Part shown: piece by piece, positions 36,877-44,527 of the stretch
Numbering within the stretch: position 1 is the stretch's first letter
Layout: every line of letters starts with the position of its first letter
NCBI RefSeq assembly: GCF_029960665.1
Contig: NZ_JASBRB010000002.1
Location: forward strand, 1 to 64,000
Length of the DNA stretch: 64,000 nucleotides
Direction of reading: 5' to 3'
From: Pseudarthrobacter sp. AL07
Lineage (GTDB): Bacteria > Actinomycetota > Actinomycetes > Actinomycetales > Micrococcaceae
Position numbers and translations under genes: made by a program
The notes under the pieces: generated by a model
Told to the model about the DNA's origin: nothing
The model's input: the letters and a program-made list of their open reading frames with translations, nothing else
Databases searched by the model: none

Positions 36877-37727
36877 TGGCCGATCTCCGTCCGTACCGCA
36901 AACAATTCAGGGAAGAAGGTGAGTTCAAGGGCCTTCTGCAGGAAGGCGGCGCCGCTGGATCCCCCGGTTCCCGTTTTCATCCCGATGGTCCGCTGGACAG
37001 TGCGGAGGTGCCGGAACCGCCAGAGCTGGAAATTATCTTCCAGGTCCACGAGTTCCTCGCAGGCCTCGTAGGCGCCCCAGTTAGCGGCCGCGTTTTCGTA
37101 GATGTGCTTGAACAGCGGTAACAGGTCGGGGCAGAACTCGTGGGCGCGGGTGACGTCCCGCTCCAGGATGGACTGCGGCACGTCGAAACCCTGCCGGGCC
37201 AGGTAGGCCAGGAACTCGTCGTAGATGCTGGGCGCGTTCAGCAACTCCTCCAACATGGCGTGCGCTTCCGGGTCCGATTCGAACACCGGCAGCATTTTGC
37301 GGTTCTTGTTGCCGAGGACAAACTCGACGGCCCGGTATTGGCTGGACTGGAAGCCGGAGGAGTTGCCCAGGAAACCGCGGAACTGGGAGTACTCCGTGGG
37401 CGTCAGCGTGGCCAGCACGGACCACTGCTCCGTCAGGGTTTTCTGAATGTGCTTGACCCGGGCGATGCCCTTAAGTGCGGAGCCGAGATCGTCTGCTCGC
37501 AGCCAGGTCGCGGCGCTGCGGAGCTCATGCAGGACCAGCTTCAGCCACAGCTCGGTGGTCTGGTGCTGGATGATGAACAGCAGCTCGTCGTGGTGCTCGG
37601 GTGTGCTGACCGGCTGCTGTGCACTGAGCAGGGTAGGCAGCTGAAGATAGGACGCGTAGCTCATCCGGGAACTGAAATCGCGGACAATGCCTTTGTCCAG
37701 TTTGCGGGTGTTCTTCTCGATGGCCAC
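36873..37727 (-). CDS. kynA: tryptophan 2,3-dioxygenase
   Basis: The 284-residue heme enzyme oxidises tryptophan to N-formylkynurenine. Signatures are SYASYLQLPTLLSAQ, HHDELLFIIQHQTTELWLKL, and the C-terminal FRHLRTVQRTIGMKTGTGGSSG with the heme His. The start is GTG 37727 with GAGAGG upstream; the upstream open frame overlaps ribF without conservation. It is placed between ribF and kynU. Confidence 0.95.
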   Translation of the reverse strand: MAIEKNTRKLDKGIVRDFSSRMSYASYLQLPTLLSAQQPVSTPEHHDELLFIIQHQTTELWLKLVLHELRSAATWLRADDLGSALKGIARVKHIQKTLTEQWSVLATLTPTEYSQFRGFLGNSSGFQSSQYRAVEFVLGNKNRKMLPVFESDPEAHAMLEELLNAPSIYDEFLAYLARQGFDVPQSILERDVTRAHEFCPDLLPLFKHIYENAAANWGAYEACEELVDLEDNFQLWRFRHLRTVQRTIGMKTGTGGSSGAAFLQKALELTFFPELFAVRTEIGQ

Positions 37728-37767
37728 GGTGCTGCCTCTCTGGCTGTTCGTTGCGGGTGGGACCCGG

Positions 37768-38751
37768 TCAGTGCCGCACCAGGAGATCGTGGGCCTGAAT
37801 AACGTCCAGACGCATCTGGTCAACAAGCGCCTCCGGCCCACGGTATGCCACCATGCCGCGGAGCCGCGCCACAAATTCGACCACTACTGTCTGGCCGTAC
37901 AGATCGAAGTCCTCCACGGCCTCGTGCGGACGGTCGATCACATGGGCTTCGACCTGGCGGCTGACGCCGTCGAACGTGGGATTGGACCCCACCGAGATGG
38001 CCGCCGGCCAGCGCGTGCCGGCCTGGTCCACCAGCCAGCCGGCGTAAATTCCGTCGGCTGGGATGAACCCGCTGGCCTGGTGGGCAAGGTTGGCGGTGGG
38101 GAACCCGAGCACACGGCCGCGGGCGGCACCGTGGACAACCTCGCCGCGCATCCGGTGCGGTCGTCCCAGCACCGCCGCCGCGGTGGCGACGTCACCCTCC
38201 GCCAGTGCTTCGCGCACCCAGGTGGAGGAACAACGGCGGTCCGTTCCGCCGTCGTTGTGCAGCGGGTAACCTTCCGAACCGAACTCACTGATGACCTGGA
38301 CGTCGAAGTCGAACTTTTCGCCCAACTGCTTCATGGTGTGAAGGTCACCGGAGTTGCCGCGGCCGAACCGGGAATCGTGACCGATCACCACATGGCTGGC
38401 GTGCAGGCTGTCCACCAGGACCTGGCTGACAAATTCCTCAGGGGTGAGGCTGGCCAGGTTCAGCGAGTACTTCATCACCAGAATGGCATCCAGGCCCAGC
38501 TCCCCCAATGCCACGAGTTTGTCCTGCAGGCCCATGATCATTTCGGGCGCGGACTCCGGGCGGTGGATCAGGGCAGGGTGCGGGTCAAAGGTGACGGCAA
38601 CGGCTTTGGTCTTGTTGAGCCGCGCCGAGCGGATGAGCTCCGAGAGCACCTGCTGATGCCCGCGATGCACGCCGTCGAAGTTGCCAAAAGTGACAACGGA
38701 GGGACCAAAGTCCGCCGGGACCTCGGCCGGATCGTTCCAGATGTAGACCAT
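37768..38751 (-). CDS. ribF: bifunctional riboflavin kinase/FAD synthetase
   Basis: The 327-residue protein makes FMN and then FAD. The N-terminal FAD synthetase is shown by VTFGNFDGVHRGHQQVL, FDPHPA and WVREALAEGD. The C-terminal riboflavin kinase is shown by GRVLGFPTANL and VGSNPTF. ATG 38751 and GTG 38754 are both possible starts. It precedes kynA by 40 bp on the same strand; that pairing may reflect the FAD need of later kynurenine steps, or just local order. Confidence 0.95.
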   Translation of the reverse strand: MVYIWNDPAEVPADFGPSVVTFGNFDGVHRGHQQVLSELIRSARLNKTKAVAVTFDPHPALIHRPESAPEMIMGLQDKLVALGELGLDAILVMKYSLNLASLTPEEFVSQVLVDSLHASHVVIGHDSRFGRGNSGDLHTMKQLGEKFDFDVQVISEFGSEGYPLHNDGGTDRRCSSTWVREALAEGDVATAAAVLGRPHRMRGEVVHGAARGRVLGFPTANLAHQASGFIPADGIYAGWLVDQAGTRWPAAISVGSNPTFDGVSRQVEAHVIDRPHEAVEDFDLYGQTVVVEFVARLRGMVAYRGPEALVDQMRLDVIQAHDLLVRH

Positions 38752-38910
38752 CACCCTCGCCTTTTACTGCCTAAAAACTGACATCTCTCCGAACGCACCG
38801 GCGCCGGAACTCTCTAAGATTACCCGCATTCAAGATGGCTTCCACACGCCGCCAGGCCAACGGGCCGGCACTCGCGGACGTACCCGAAGGCTTACCGGCA
38901 GCCGCCGATC

Positions 38911-38968
38911 GCTGGTGCGGTGCAGCGCTGGTGCGGTGCAGCGCTGGTGCGGTGCAGCGCTGGTGCGG
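38911..38968. repeat. 16-bp tandem repeat, about 3.6 copies
   Basis: GCTGGTGCGGTGCAGC is repeated at 38911, 38927 and 38943 without change, plus a partial unit to 38968. It ends 2 bp before the stop codon of the minus-strand membrane gene. Each unit contains GCTG and CAGC ends that could pair. It could act as a weak 3' stabiliser or be a variable tandem repeat. Confidence 0.9.
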
Positions 38969-38970
38969 GA

Positions 38971-39438
38971 TTACTGCCGGCGCGGCCGGCGCCGGTAAAG
39001 CCACACCAGTCCAAGGATCGGCAGCAGCAGCGGAATGAACGCGTACCCCCGGCCAAAAAGGGACCAGACGGTCTCATGCGGGAATGCCACCGAGTCGACG
39101 GCACTCAACGCCCCCACCACCAGCACACCGACAAGTTCCACCAGGACGGCGGCCAGGGAGATCCTGAACCAGGTGCGGCCGGGCTTGGCCAGGGACACGG
39201 TTGCCACCACGTAGACCAGCGCCGCGAAGGCGGACAGCAGGTATGCAAACGGAGCCTCGGAGAACTTCGTCAGGATCTGGTAGCCGGCGCGTGCGGTAGC
39301 CGAAATGGCAAATACTGCATAGACGGCGATAAGCAGACGTCCGGGGCCGGTGTTCCGGGTGTCCTTGCCGGCCTTGGCATCTGCCTTGGCACGGGATGCT
39401 TCCGAACGAGGTGCTTTCACGTTGCGTGCTTCTTCCAT
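38971..39438 (-). CDS. integral membrane protein (155 aa)
   Basis: A charged N-terminus of 35 residues rich in Lys, Arg and Ala is followed by four membrane helices (LLIAVYAVFAISATARAGYQ, APFAYLLSAFAALVYVVATV, ISLAAVLVELVGVLVVGAL, YAFIPLLLPILGLVWLY). FPHETVWSLFGRGY lies between the last two. It is found beside truB in Arthrobacter relatives, but no function is known. It follows the 117-aa membrane gene by 1 bp and ends beside a tandem repeat. Confidence 0.8.
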   Translation of the reverse strand: MEEARNVKAPRSEASRAKADAKAGKDTRNTGPGRLLIAVYAVFAISATARAGYQILTKFSEAPFAYLLSAFAALVYVVATVSLAKPGRTWFRISLAAVLVELVGVLVVGALSAVDSVAFPHETVWSLFGRGYAFIPLLLPILGLVWLYRRRPRRQ

Positions 39439-39439
39439 T

Positions 39440-39793
39440 TCAGTACCAGATCTGGTTCATGCGGGCGGCCATCACGAAGGCCGTGACACCGACGGCGGCG
39501 AGGACGAAGTTGCTCCAGCGGGTCCGTTCCAGGATGGACCAGTACACGGCCGCCGGCGGCAGGAGCATCGCAGTGGCCAGGTATCCCCAGAACTCCCAGG
39601 CTTCGCCGGCAATCGATTCGCCCGCGATAACCCTCACAATCGAGCCCACCAGGTAAACCAGCAGTGCCAGCTCGACGGCGGCAACAGAGAGGATGGTGAA
39701 ATCGTTGGGGGCCTTTTTGAGGATGCCGGCACCGAGGCAGATCCCGCTGGAGAGCAGGCCGACCACCAGGATGATATAGAAGTAGGCGTCCAT
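39440..39793 (-). CDS. integral membrane protein (117 aa)
   Basis: Four hydrophobic helices fill this small protein: YIILVVGLLSSGICLGAGI, FTILSVAAVELALLVYLVGS, WGYLATAMLLPPAAVYW and NFVLAAVGVTAFVMAAR. The helices carry few charges. It starts 2 bp after the truB stop and ends 1 bp before the next membrane gene, so the three are probably one operon. Function unknown. Confidence 0.8.
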   Translation of the reverse strand: MDAYFYIILVVGLLSSGICLGAGILKKAPNDFTILSVAAVELALLVYLVGSIVRVIAGESIAGEAWEFWGYLATAMLLPPAAVYWSILERTRWSNFVLAAVGVTAFVMAARMNQIWY

Positions 39794-39795
39794 GC

Positions 39796-40734
39796 CTAGG
39801 CGTCCCCGCCCGCTGCTTTTCCGGGCGCACCATTGCCCGGCGCGAACACCAGTACTGGCTTGGCAAAGTTTCCGGAGTCCGCCAGAAGCGCCACGAGGCT
39901 GCCGTCGGGCGCGAACGCCGCCGCTGGGTGCTCAGTGGTGGCGGCCGCGGGATCGCCCGCTTCTGCTCCGGCCGCGATCCGGCGTCCGAAGGAAATTTCG
40001 GTGGTCTCCTCTGCCGTGAGTTCACGGTTGGGCATCAGCGCCCGGGCTGCCTGGGACATTTCCAGGACGTTAAGCTCTTCGGCCAGCTGTTCCAGCGTCC
40101 GGGCCTGGCCCAGAGAGTACGGGCCAACGTTGGTCCGGCGGAGGGCGGTCAAGTGGCCGCCCACTCCCAGCCCGTCGCCGAGGTCGCGGGCGAGGGCCCG
40201 GATGTAGGTGCCGGAGGAGCACTCCACCGTGACATCAATGTCCACAACGTCGCCGCCGGATTCCCGGTTGATGCCGTGAACTTCGAAGCGGTGGATAGTG
40301 ACCGGGCGCGCCGCGAGCTTTACCTCTTCACCCGAGCGGACCCGGGCGTAGGCACGTTCGCCGTTGACCTTAATGGCGCTGACGCTGCTGGGCACCTGCT
40401 GGATGTCACCGGTGAGGGCGGCCACGCCGTCGTGGATTGCTTCGTCGGCGACGGCGGCGGCACTGGCGGCGGCAATCACGTCACCTTCTGCGTCGTCCGT
40501 GATGGTGGACTGGCCCAGCCGGATGGTTGCTGTGTACGTCTTGGACGTACCCACGATGTAGGTCAGGAGCCGGGTGGCCTTGTTGATGCCGACCACCAGG
40601 ACGCCGGTAGCCATCGGATCGAGGGTGCCGGCGTGCCCCACTTTCCGGGTCCCGGCGAGACGCCGCATCCGACCAACCACATCATGGCTGGTCCATCCCT
40701 GCGGTTTGTCCACTATCACCAGTCCAGAAAGCAC
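39796..40734 (-). CDS. truB: tRNA pseudouridine-55 synthase
   Basis: The 312-residue enzyme modifies U55 of the tRNA T-loop. Catalytic D39 is in KVGHAGTLDPMATGVLVVG; SKTYTATIRLGQSTITDDAEG and GTYIRALARDLG are also conserved. The GTG start at 40734 gives the usual N-terminus (VLSGLVIVDKPQGWTSHDVV). The spacing to GGGAAG is short, so the start is slightly uncertain. A C-terminal extension of about 40 residues is typical in Actinobacteria. Confidence 0.95.
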   Translation of the reverse strand: MLSGLVIVDKPQGWTSHDVVGRMRRLAGTRKVGHAGTLDPMATGVLVVGINKATRLLTYIVGTSKTYTATIRLGQSTITDDAEGDVIAAASAAAVADEAIHDGVAALTGDIQQVPSSVSAIKVNGERAYARVRSGEEVKLAARPVTIHRFEVHGINRESGGDVVDIDVTVECSSGTYIRALARDLGDGLGVGGHLTALRRTNVGPYSLGQARTLEQLAEELNVLEMSQAARALMPNRELTAEETTEISFGRRIAAGAEAGDPAAATTEHPAAAFAPDGSLVALLADSGNFAKPVLVFAPGNGAPGKAAGGDA

Positions 40735-40825
40735 GCTTCCCAGTATATCGGCGCTGACCACCACCCCTGCCCACAAGCCCTGCACCCAACTCCAGCCCCC
40801 AACTCCGGCGGCTAGGATGGCATCC

Positions 40826-41992
40826 ATGCCTGAGATTGCGGCGCACGCGCGCGACGTCCCCGTCAACCAGATCCGGGAAATCACCGAGGCCGCCTGGCAT
40901 ACCCCCGGGGCCATCGTCTTGAGCATCGGCGAACCGGGCTTCGCGCTCCCCCGCCACATCCTGGAATCCGGAATGGCGTGCCTCGACCGGGACGAGACCA
41001 ACTACACGCCCAATGCCGGCATCCCGGCCCTCCGTGAAGCATTCGCCGCCAGGTTCCGCGAACGAGCCGGACTCGATACCAGCCTCGGAGCGGAGCGTGT
41101 CTACGTGGTGGACGGCGCGCAGCAGGGCCTGCACTTCGCCATGAGCCTCCTGCTCTCCCCCGGCGACGAGATCCTGATCCCCAACCCCGGCTACCCCACA
41201 TTCGCCATGACCAGCCGGCTCCTGAATGCCGTACCCGTGGGTTACCCGCTGTATCCCGAGCATGACTTCCAGCCGCGGATCCATGACATTGAGGCGCTCA
41301 TCACGGACCGGACCCGGGTGCTCATCCTGAACTCCCCGTCCAACCCCCTGGGCGCTGTCCTAGGCGGGGACCTGACCCGCCAGCTGGTGGACCTTGCCCG
41401 CAAGTATGATCTTTGGATCATTTCCGACGAATGCTACGAGGCCTTCACCTACGACGTCCCCCACGTCGGCCCGGCCCGCTTCGACAGCGACGTCCCCGGC
41501 GAAGCGCGGGTATTCACGTCACTGACTCTCTCCAAGACGTACGGCCTGACCGGGCTGAGGATCGGTGCCCTGGTCTGTCCGCCGGGGCTGGAACAGAAGA
41601 TGAACAACGTGATGGAGGCGATTGTCTCCTGCGTTGCCTCCCCGTCGCAGTATGCGGCGCTGGCGGCGCTGACAGGTCCGCAGGATTACGTCCGTCACGC
41701 CCATGACCACTACCGGGGCAACCGGGACGCTGCCTCAGCCGTGCTGGAGGCCAAGGGAATCCCGTACCTGAGTGCCCAGGGAGCCTTCTATCTTTGGGCC
41801 GACGTCTCCCATGTCAGCGACGGGGACGTCCGCAGCTGGGCCCGCAGGTTCCTGGCCGATTCCGGCGTCGCGTTCGCGCCGGGAACCGCCTTTGGCTCGA
41901 TTGGCGAAGGCTGGGTACGGATCGCGCTGTGTGGTGCCCGCGAGGATCTGGTCGATGGCGTCGGCAGGCTGCCTGAACGCCAGGATTCATGA
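40826..41992 (+). CDS. class I/II PLP-dependent aminotransferase
   Basis: The 388-residue enzyme has PLP-lysine motif TLSKTYGLTGLRIGALV. ILNSPSNPLGAVLGGD and ISDECYEAFTYD hold the cofactor Asn and Asp/Tyr, and RIALCG the carboxylate-binding Arg. ATG 40826 is preferred over ATG 40817, because AGGATGG sits just before it. The amino-acid substrate is not readable. It is divergent from truB across about 90 bp. Confidence 0.9.
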   Translation: MPEIAAHARDVPVNQIREITEAAWHTPGAIVLSIGEPGFALPRHILESGMACLDRDETNYTPNAGIPALREAFAARFRERAGLDTSLGAERVYVVDGAQQGLHFAMSLLLSPGDEILIPNPGYPTFAMTSRLLNAVPVGYPLYPEHDFQPRIHDIEALITDRTRVLILNSPSNPLGAVLGGDLTRQLVDLARKYDLWIISDECYEAFTYDVPHVGPARFDSDVPGEARVFTSLTLSKTYGLTGLRIGALVCPPGLEQKMNNVMEAIVSCVASPSQYAALAALTGPQDYVRHAHDHYRGNRDAASAVLEAKGIPYLSAQGAFYLWADVSHVSDGDVRSWARRFLADSGVAFAPGTAFGSIGEGWVRIALCGAREDLVDGVGRLPERQDS

Positions 41993-42004
41993 TCCGGTAC
42001 CTGG

Positions 42005-42490
42005 TTAGTAATCCTTGCGTTTCGTGTTGCGGCGCCACGCGTCAAACGGAGCGTCCGACGCCGGAATGGCGGCTTGGGCGACCGGCAGCAGTTCCGGACG
42101 TGTGCCGTTGAAATACTCGTAGAACACGGCGTCGTCAAAACCGGCAGCGGCTGCACCATGGCGGTCGGCCGCAAAATAAACTCGATCGATCCGCGCCCAC
42201 AAAGCGGCGGACAGGCAGAGCGGGCACGGCTCACAGCTGGCGTAGAGCACGGCGCCGCTCAAGTCGAACGTGGCGCCTGCGGCTGCCGCAGCGCGGATTG
42301 CCACCACTTCGGCATGCGCGGTGGGGTCGTTGTCCCGGGTGACCCGGTTGATGCCTTCATGGACCCGCCCATCCGGGGTTACCACCAGCGCACCAAACGG
42401 GCCGCCGCCGTCGGAGACGTTCCGGACAGCCAGCTCAATGGCCTGTTCCAGGTAGCGGGTGGCCTCGTGGTTGTCGCTCGCCTGCGTCAT
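42005..42490 (-). CDS. nucleoside/guanine deaminase
   Basis: The 161-residue cytidine-deaminase-fold enzyme binds zinc through HAEVVAI and CEPCPLC, the C-x-x-C pair typical of this family. DGGGPFGALVV, NDPTAHAEV and the C-terminal GFDDAVFYEYF block resemble GuaD-type guanine deaminases. It would turn guanine to xanthine for salvage or catabolism. It converges with the aminotransferase with a 12-bp gap. Confidence 0.88.
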   Translation of the reverse strand: MTQASDNHEATRYLEQAIELAVRNVSDGGGPFGALVVTPDGRVHEGINRVTRDNDPTAHAEVVAIRAAAAAGATFDLSGAVLYASCEPCPLCLSAALWARIDRVYFAADRHGAAAAGFDDAVFYEYFNGTRPELLPVAQAAIPASDAPFDAWRRNTKRKDY

Positions 42491-42604
42491 ATCTAGATCC
42501 TAGCCACGACCCAGGATTTCCGGTTCAAAAAACGGAGCTCACAAAAGGAAATTTCCGTCGACGAAGCCCGCCCGGAGGACTATTCTGGCGCCCGGGGGCT
42601 GTTA

Positions 42605-43695
42605 ATGCCATATCCACTTGGTCTCATTGCTCAGCCCCGTCCGCGGGGTGGCGAAAGCTACTCACCGCCAGAGCCGAAGATCCTGGCCGAAGGGCTGATG
42701 ACTCCTTTGAGCCTCGCCGTCGGTAGAGGCGGCTCTGTCCTGGTCACCCAGAATTATGCGGGCCGGCTTGACCGCGTGAAGGATGGCCGCCAAGTCGCCA
42801 ACGTCTACACGAAGTCGGATTGGGACGTCGGCGGTGTTGAAACCAAACGCGGGACGACCTATTTCGTGGCGAGCGTGGACGGTGGTAGAGGCAATCCCGA
42901 TGCGCTTGAGGGCTACCTGAAGTCGATCGACTCATCAGGTGACGTAAGGACCATTGCCGATCTCGCGAGCTATGAACGCGCCCAGAATCCGGATGGTGAC
43001 CAGGAGTATGGCTTCGGTTCCGATGTCTCAGCTGAGTGCCGGCAGCAATGGCCCGCTTTCCCGCCGGCCCGGTACACGGGTGCCCTTGATTCCCATCCCT
43101 ATGCTCCGGCAGTCAAGGGGTCCACTGTTTATGTTGCTGACGCCGGCATGAATGCCATCCTCAAAGCCGATGCCGATTCCGGTGACGTCTCGACTATCGC
43201 TGTCTTGCCGCCACGGCCTCCCGTCGTCCCTGCCGGCACCAGGATTCCCATAGATATGGCGGGCGGAACAGTTGAAGTCCCTGCGTGCGTCGTTGGCCAC
43301 GAATACGCGTTTGAACCGGTGCCAACGGACGTGTAGATCGGCCCCGACGGCTCGCTGTATGTCTCCTCGCTCCCAGGCGGTCCCGAGGATCCTTCCCTGG
43401 GCGCCCGCGGCGCCATCTTCCGCATCAACCCCTTTACCGGCACAACACGCCTGTGAGCAGAGAATATCCTGGGCCCCACCGGCATCGCAGTGTCCGACAG
43501 CGGGGATGTCTACGCAGCCTCGCTGTTCGGCAACGAGATTGTGAAGATCGATGCCTGGACCCGTGAGGCTTCACAGTTCCTGCTGTGGACGGTCCTGCGG
43601 CCGTCGAACTGAGAGGGAAAACCCTGTACGCCACGGCCGGCTTCAGCTTCGCTGACCTCACCGCCGGAACGGTCCTGAAGGCCAGTATCCGGTAG
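42605..43695 (+). pseudogene. ScyD/ScyE-like beta-propeller protein, broken
   Basis: The frame from ATG 42605 reads LAEGLMTPLSLAVGRGGSVLV and continues with beta-propeller repeats like those of the ScyD/ScyE family. It meets TAG at 43334-43336 and TGA at 43454-43456. It then needs a single-base frameshift near 43580 to reach the family-like end (VDGPAAVELRGKTLYATAGF, ending KASIR) at 43695. Two stops and a frameshift make it a pseudogene. Intact relatives are exported; here no signal peptide remains, so the N-terminus is lost too. Confidence 0.85.
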
Positions 43696-43721
43696 GAAAC
43701 GCAGGGAACATCCCGCCGACG

Positions 43722-43752
43722 AAAAAGACCCGGACCCAACTTCGGGTCCGGG
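43722..43752 (-). terminator. rbfA terminator
   Basis: On the minus strand, CCCGGACCC pairs with GGGTCCGGG around a 6-base loop, followed by TCTTTTTC. It lies 16 bp past the rbfA stop and ends the large minus-strand translation operon. Confidence 0.9.
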
Positions 43753-43768
43753 CCTTCTTCGCGTGAAG

Positions 43769-44278
43769 CTACTTGTTGGCGTCTTCGTCGAGGTCTTCGT
43801 CGTCGGTGAGGTCAATATCCTCTTCGTCGAAGTCGTCCTCGTCGATCTCCACATCGGCGGGAATGTCGCTCTTATACGGATCGGCGTCGCCGGCGTGCTT
43901 GGCGTTTTCGGCCAGGGCAGCCACCTCGGCGTCGCGCTTCTTGGCGGCCCGGAGCAGTTCCTCCAGGTTCGAGGCAACGACGGGGATCTGGTCCGCGACG
44001 AATTCCAGCGTCGGTGTCAGGCGGACAGTCACGTTGCGCCCCACCTCCTGGCGGAGCACACCCTTGGCCTTCTCCAGGCCCTTGGCAGCATCAGCCTGGA
44101 TCGCCTGGTCGCCGAAAACGGTGTAGTAGATCGTGGCATGCTGCAGATCATTGGTCACCCGGGCATCGGTAACAGTGATGCCCTCCAGCCGAGGATCCTT
44201 AACCTTCCGGCCCAAAGCCTCAGCAACAACAACCTTAATCCGCTGCGCCAATTTGGCAGCCCGTGCGGGATCAGCCAT
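43769..44278 (-). CDS. rbfA: 30S ribosome-binding factor A
   Basis: The protein has 169 residues from ATG 44278 with AGGAG 6 bp upstream. The KH-like core shows ARAAKLAQRIKVVVAEALGR, DPRLEGITVTDARVTNDLQHA and TPTLEFVADQ. A long acidic tail (DVEIDEDDFDEEDIDLTDDED) is typical for Actinobacteria. It matures the 16S rRNA 5' end and aids cold adaptation. It follows infB after a 249-bp structured gap. Confidence 0.94.
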   Translation of the reverse strand: MADPARAAKLAQRIKVVVAEALGRKVKDPRLEGITVTDARVTNDLQHATIYYTVFGDQAIQADAAKGLEKAKGVLRQEVGRNVTVRLTPTLEFVADQIPVVASNLEELLRAAKKRDAEVAALAENAKHAGDADPYKSDIPADVEIDEDDFDEEDIDLTDDEDLDEDANK

Positions 44279-44384
44279 TTCCACTCCTAAAAATTTTGGA
44301 TGTACGACGGCGGCCACTTGGGCGACTGTCGCACTCATCTTGGATTCATTGCCACGCACTAACGGCGAGTTCACGACGGACCCG

Positions 44385-44500
44385 CGTTGGGTTTTTCCGG
44401 CGGCCTGGGAGTGGCATCGGGCCTGCCGAAGCTGGGCGGCAAGGGATCGCAGATCCCATGCCGCCCAGCGTAGGGGCGGGGCCGCCGGGAAAACCCAACG
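44385..44500. repeat. nested inverted repeat between infB and rbfA
   Basis: Outer arms of 21 bp (44385-44405 and 44480-44500) match at 20 positions. Inside, GCTGGGCGGC (44431-44440) pairs with GCCGCCCAGC (44460-44469), and within that GGGATC (44443-44448) with GATCCC (44452-44457). The result is a two-level hairpin about 116 bp long, read through in the infB-rbfA transcript. It could be an attenuator, an RNase site or a small repeat element. Confidence 0.85.
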
Positions 44501-44527
44501 GCCCCGCACCTGTAACGCTAAGACAAC

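Noticed and set aside
37728..38820. FMN riboswitch near ribF
   Set aside because: No conserved RFN-type helices could be recognised upstream of ribF.
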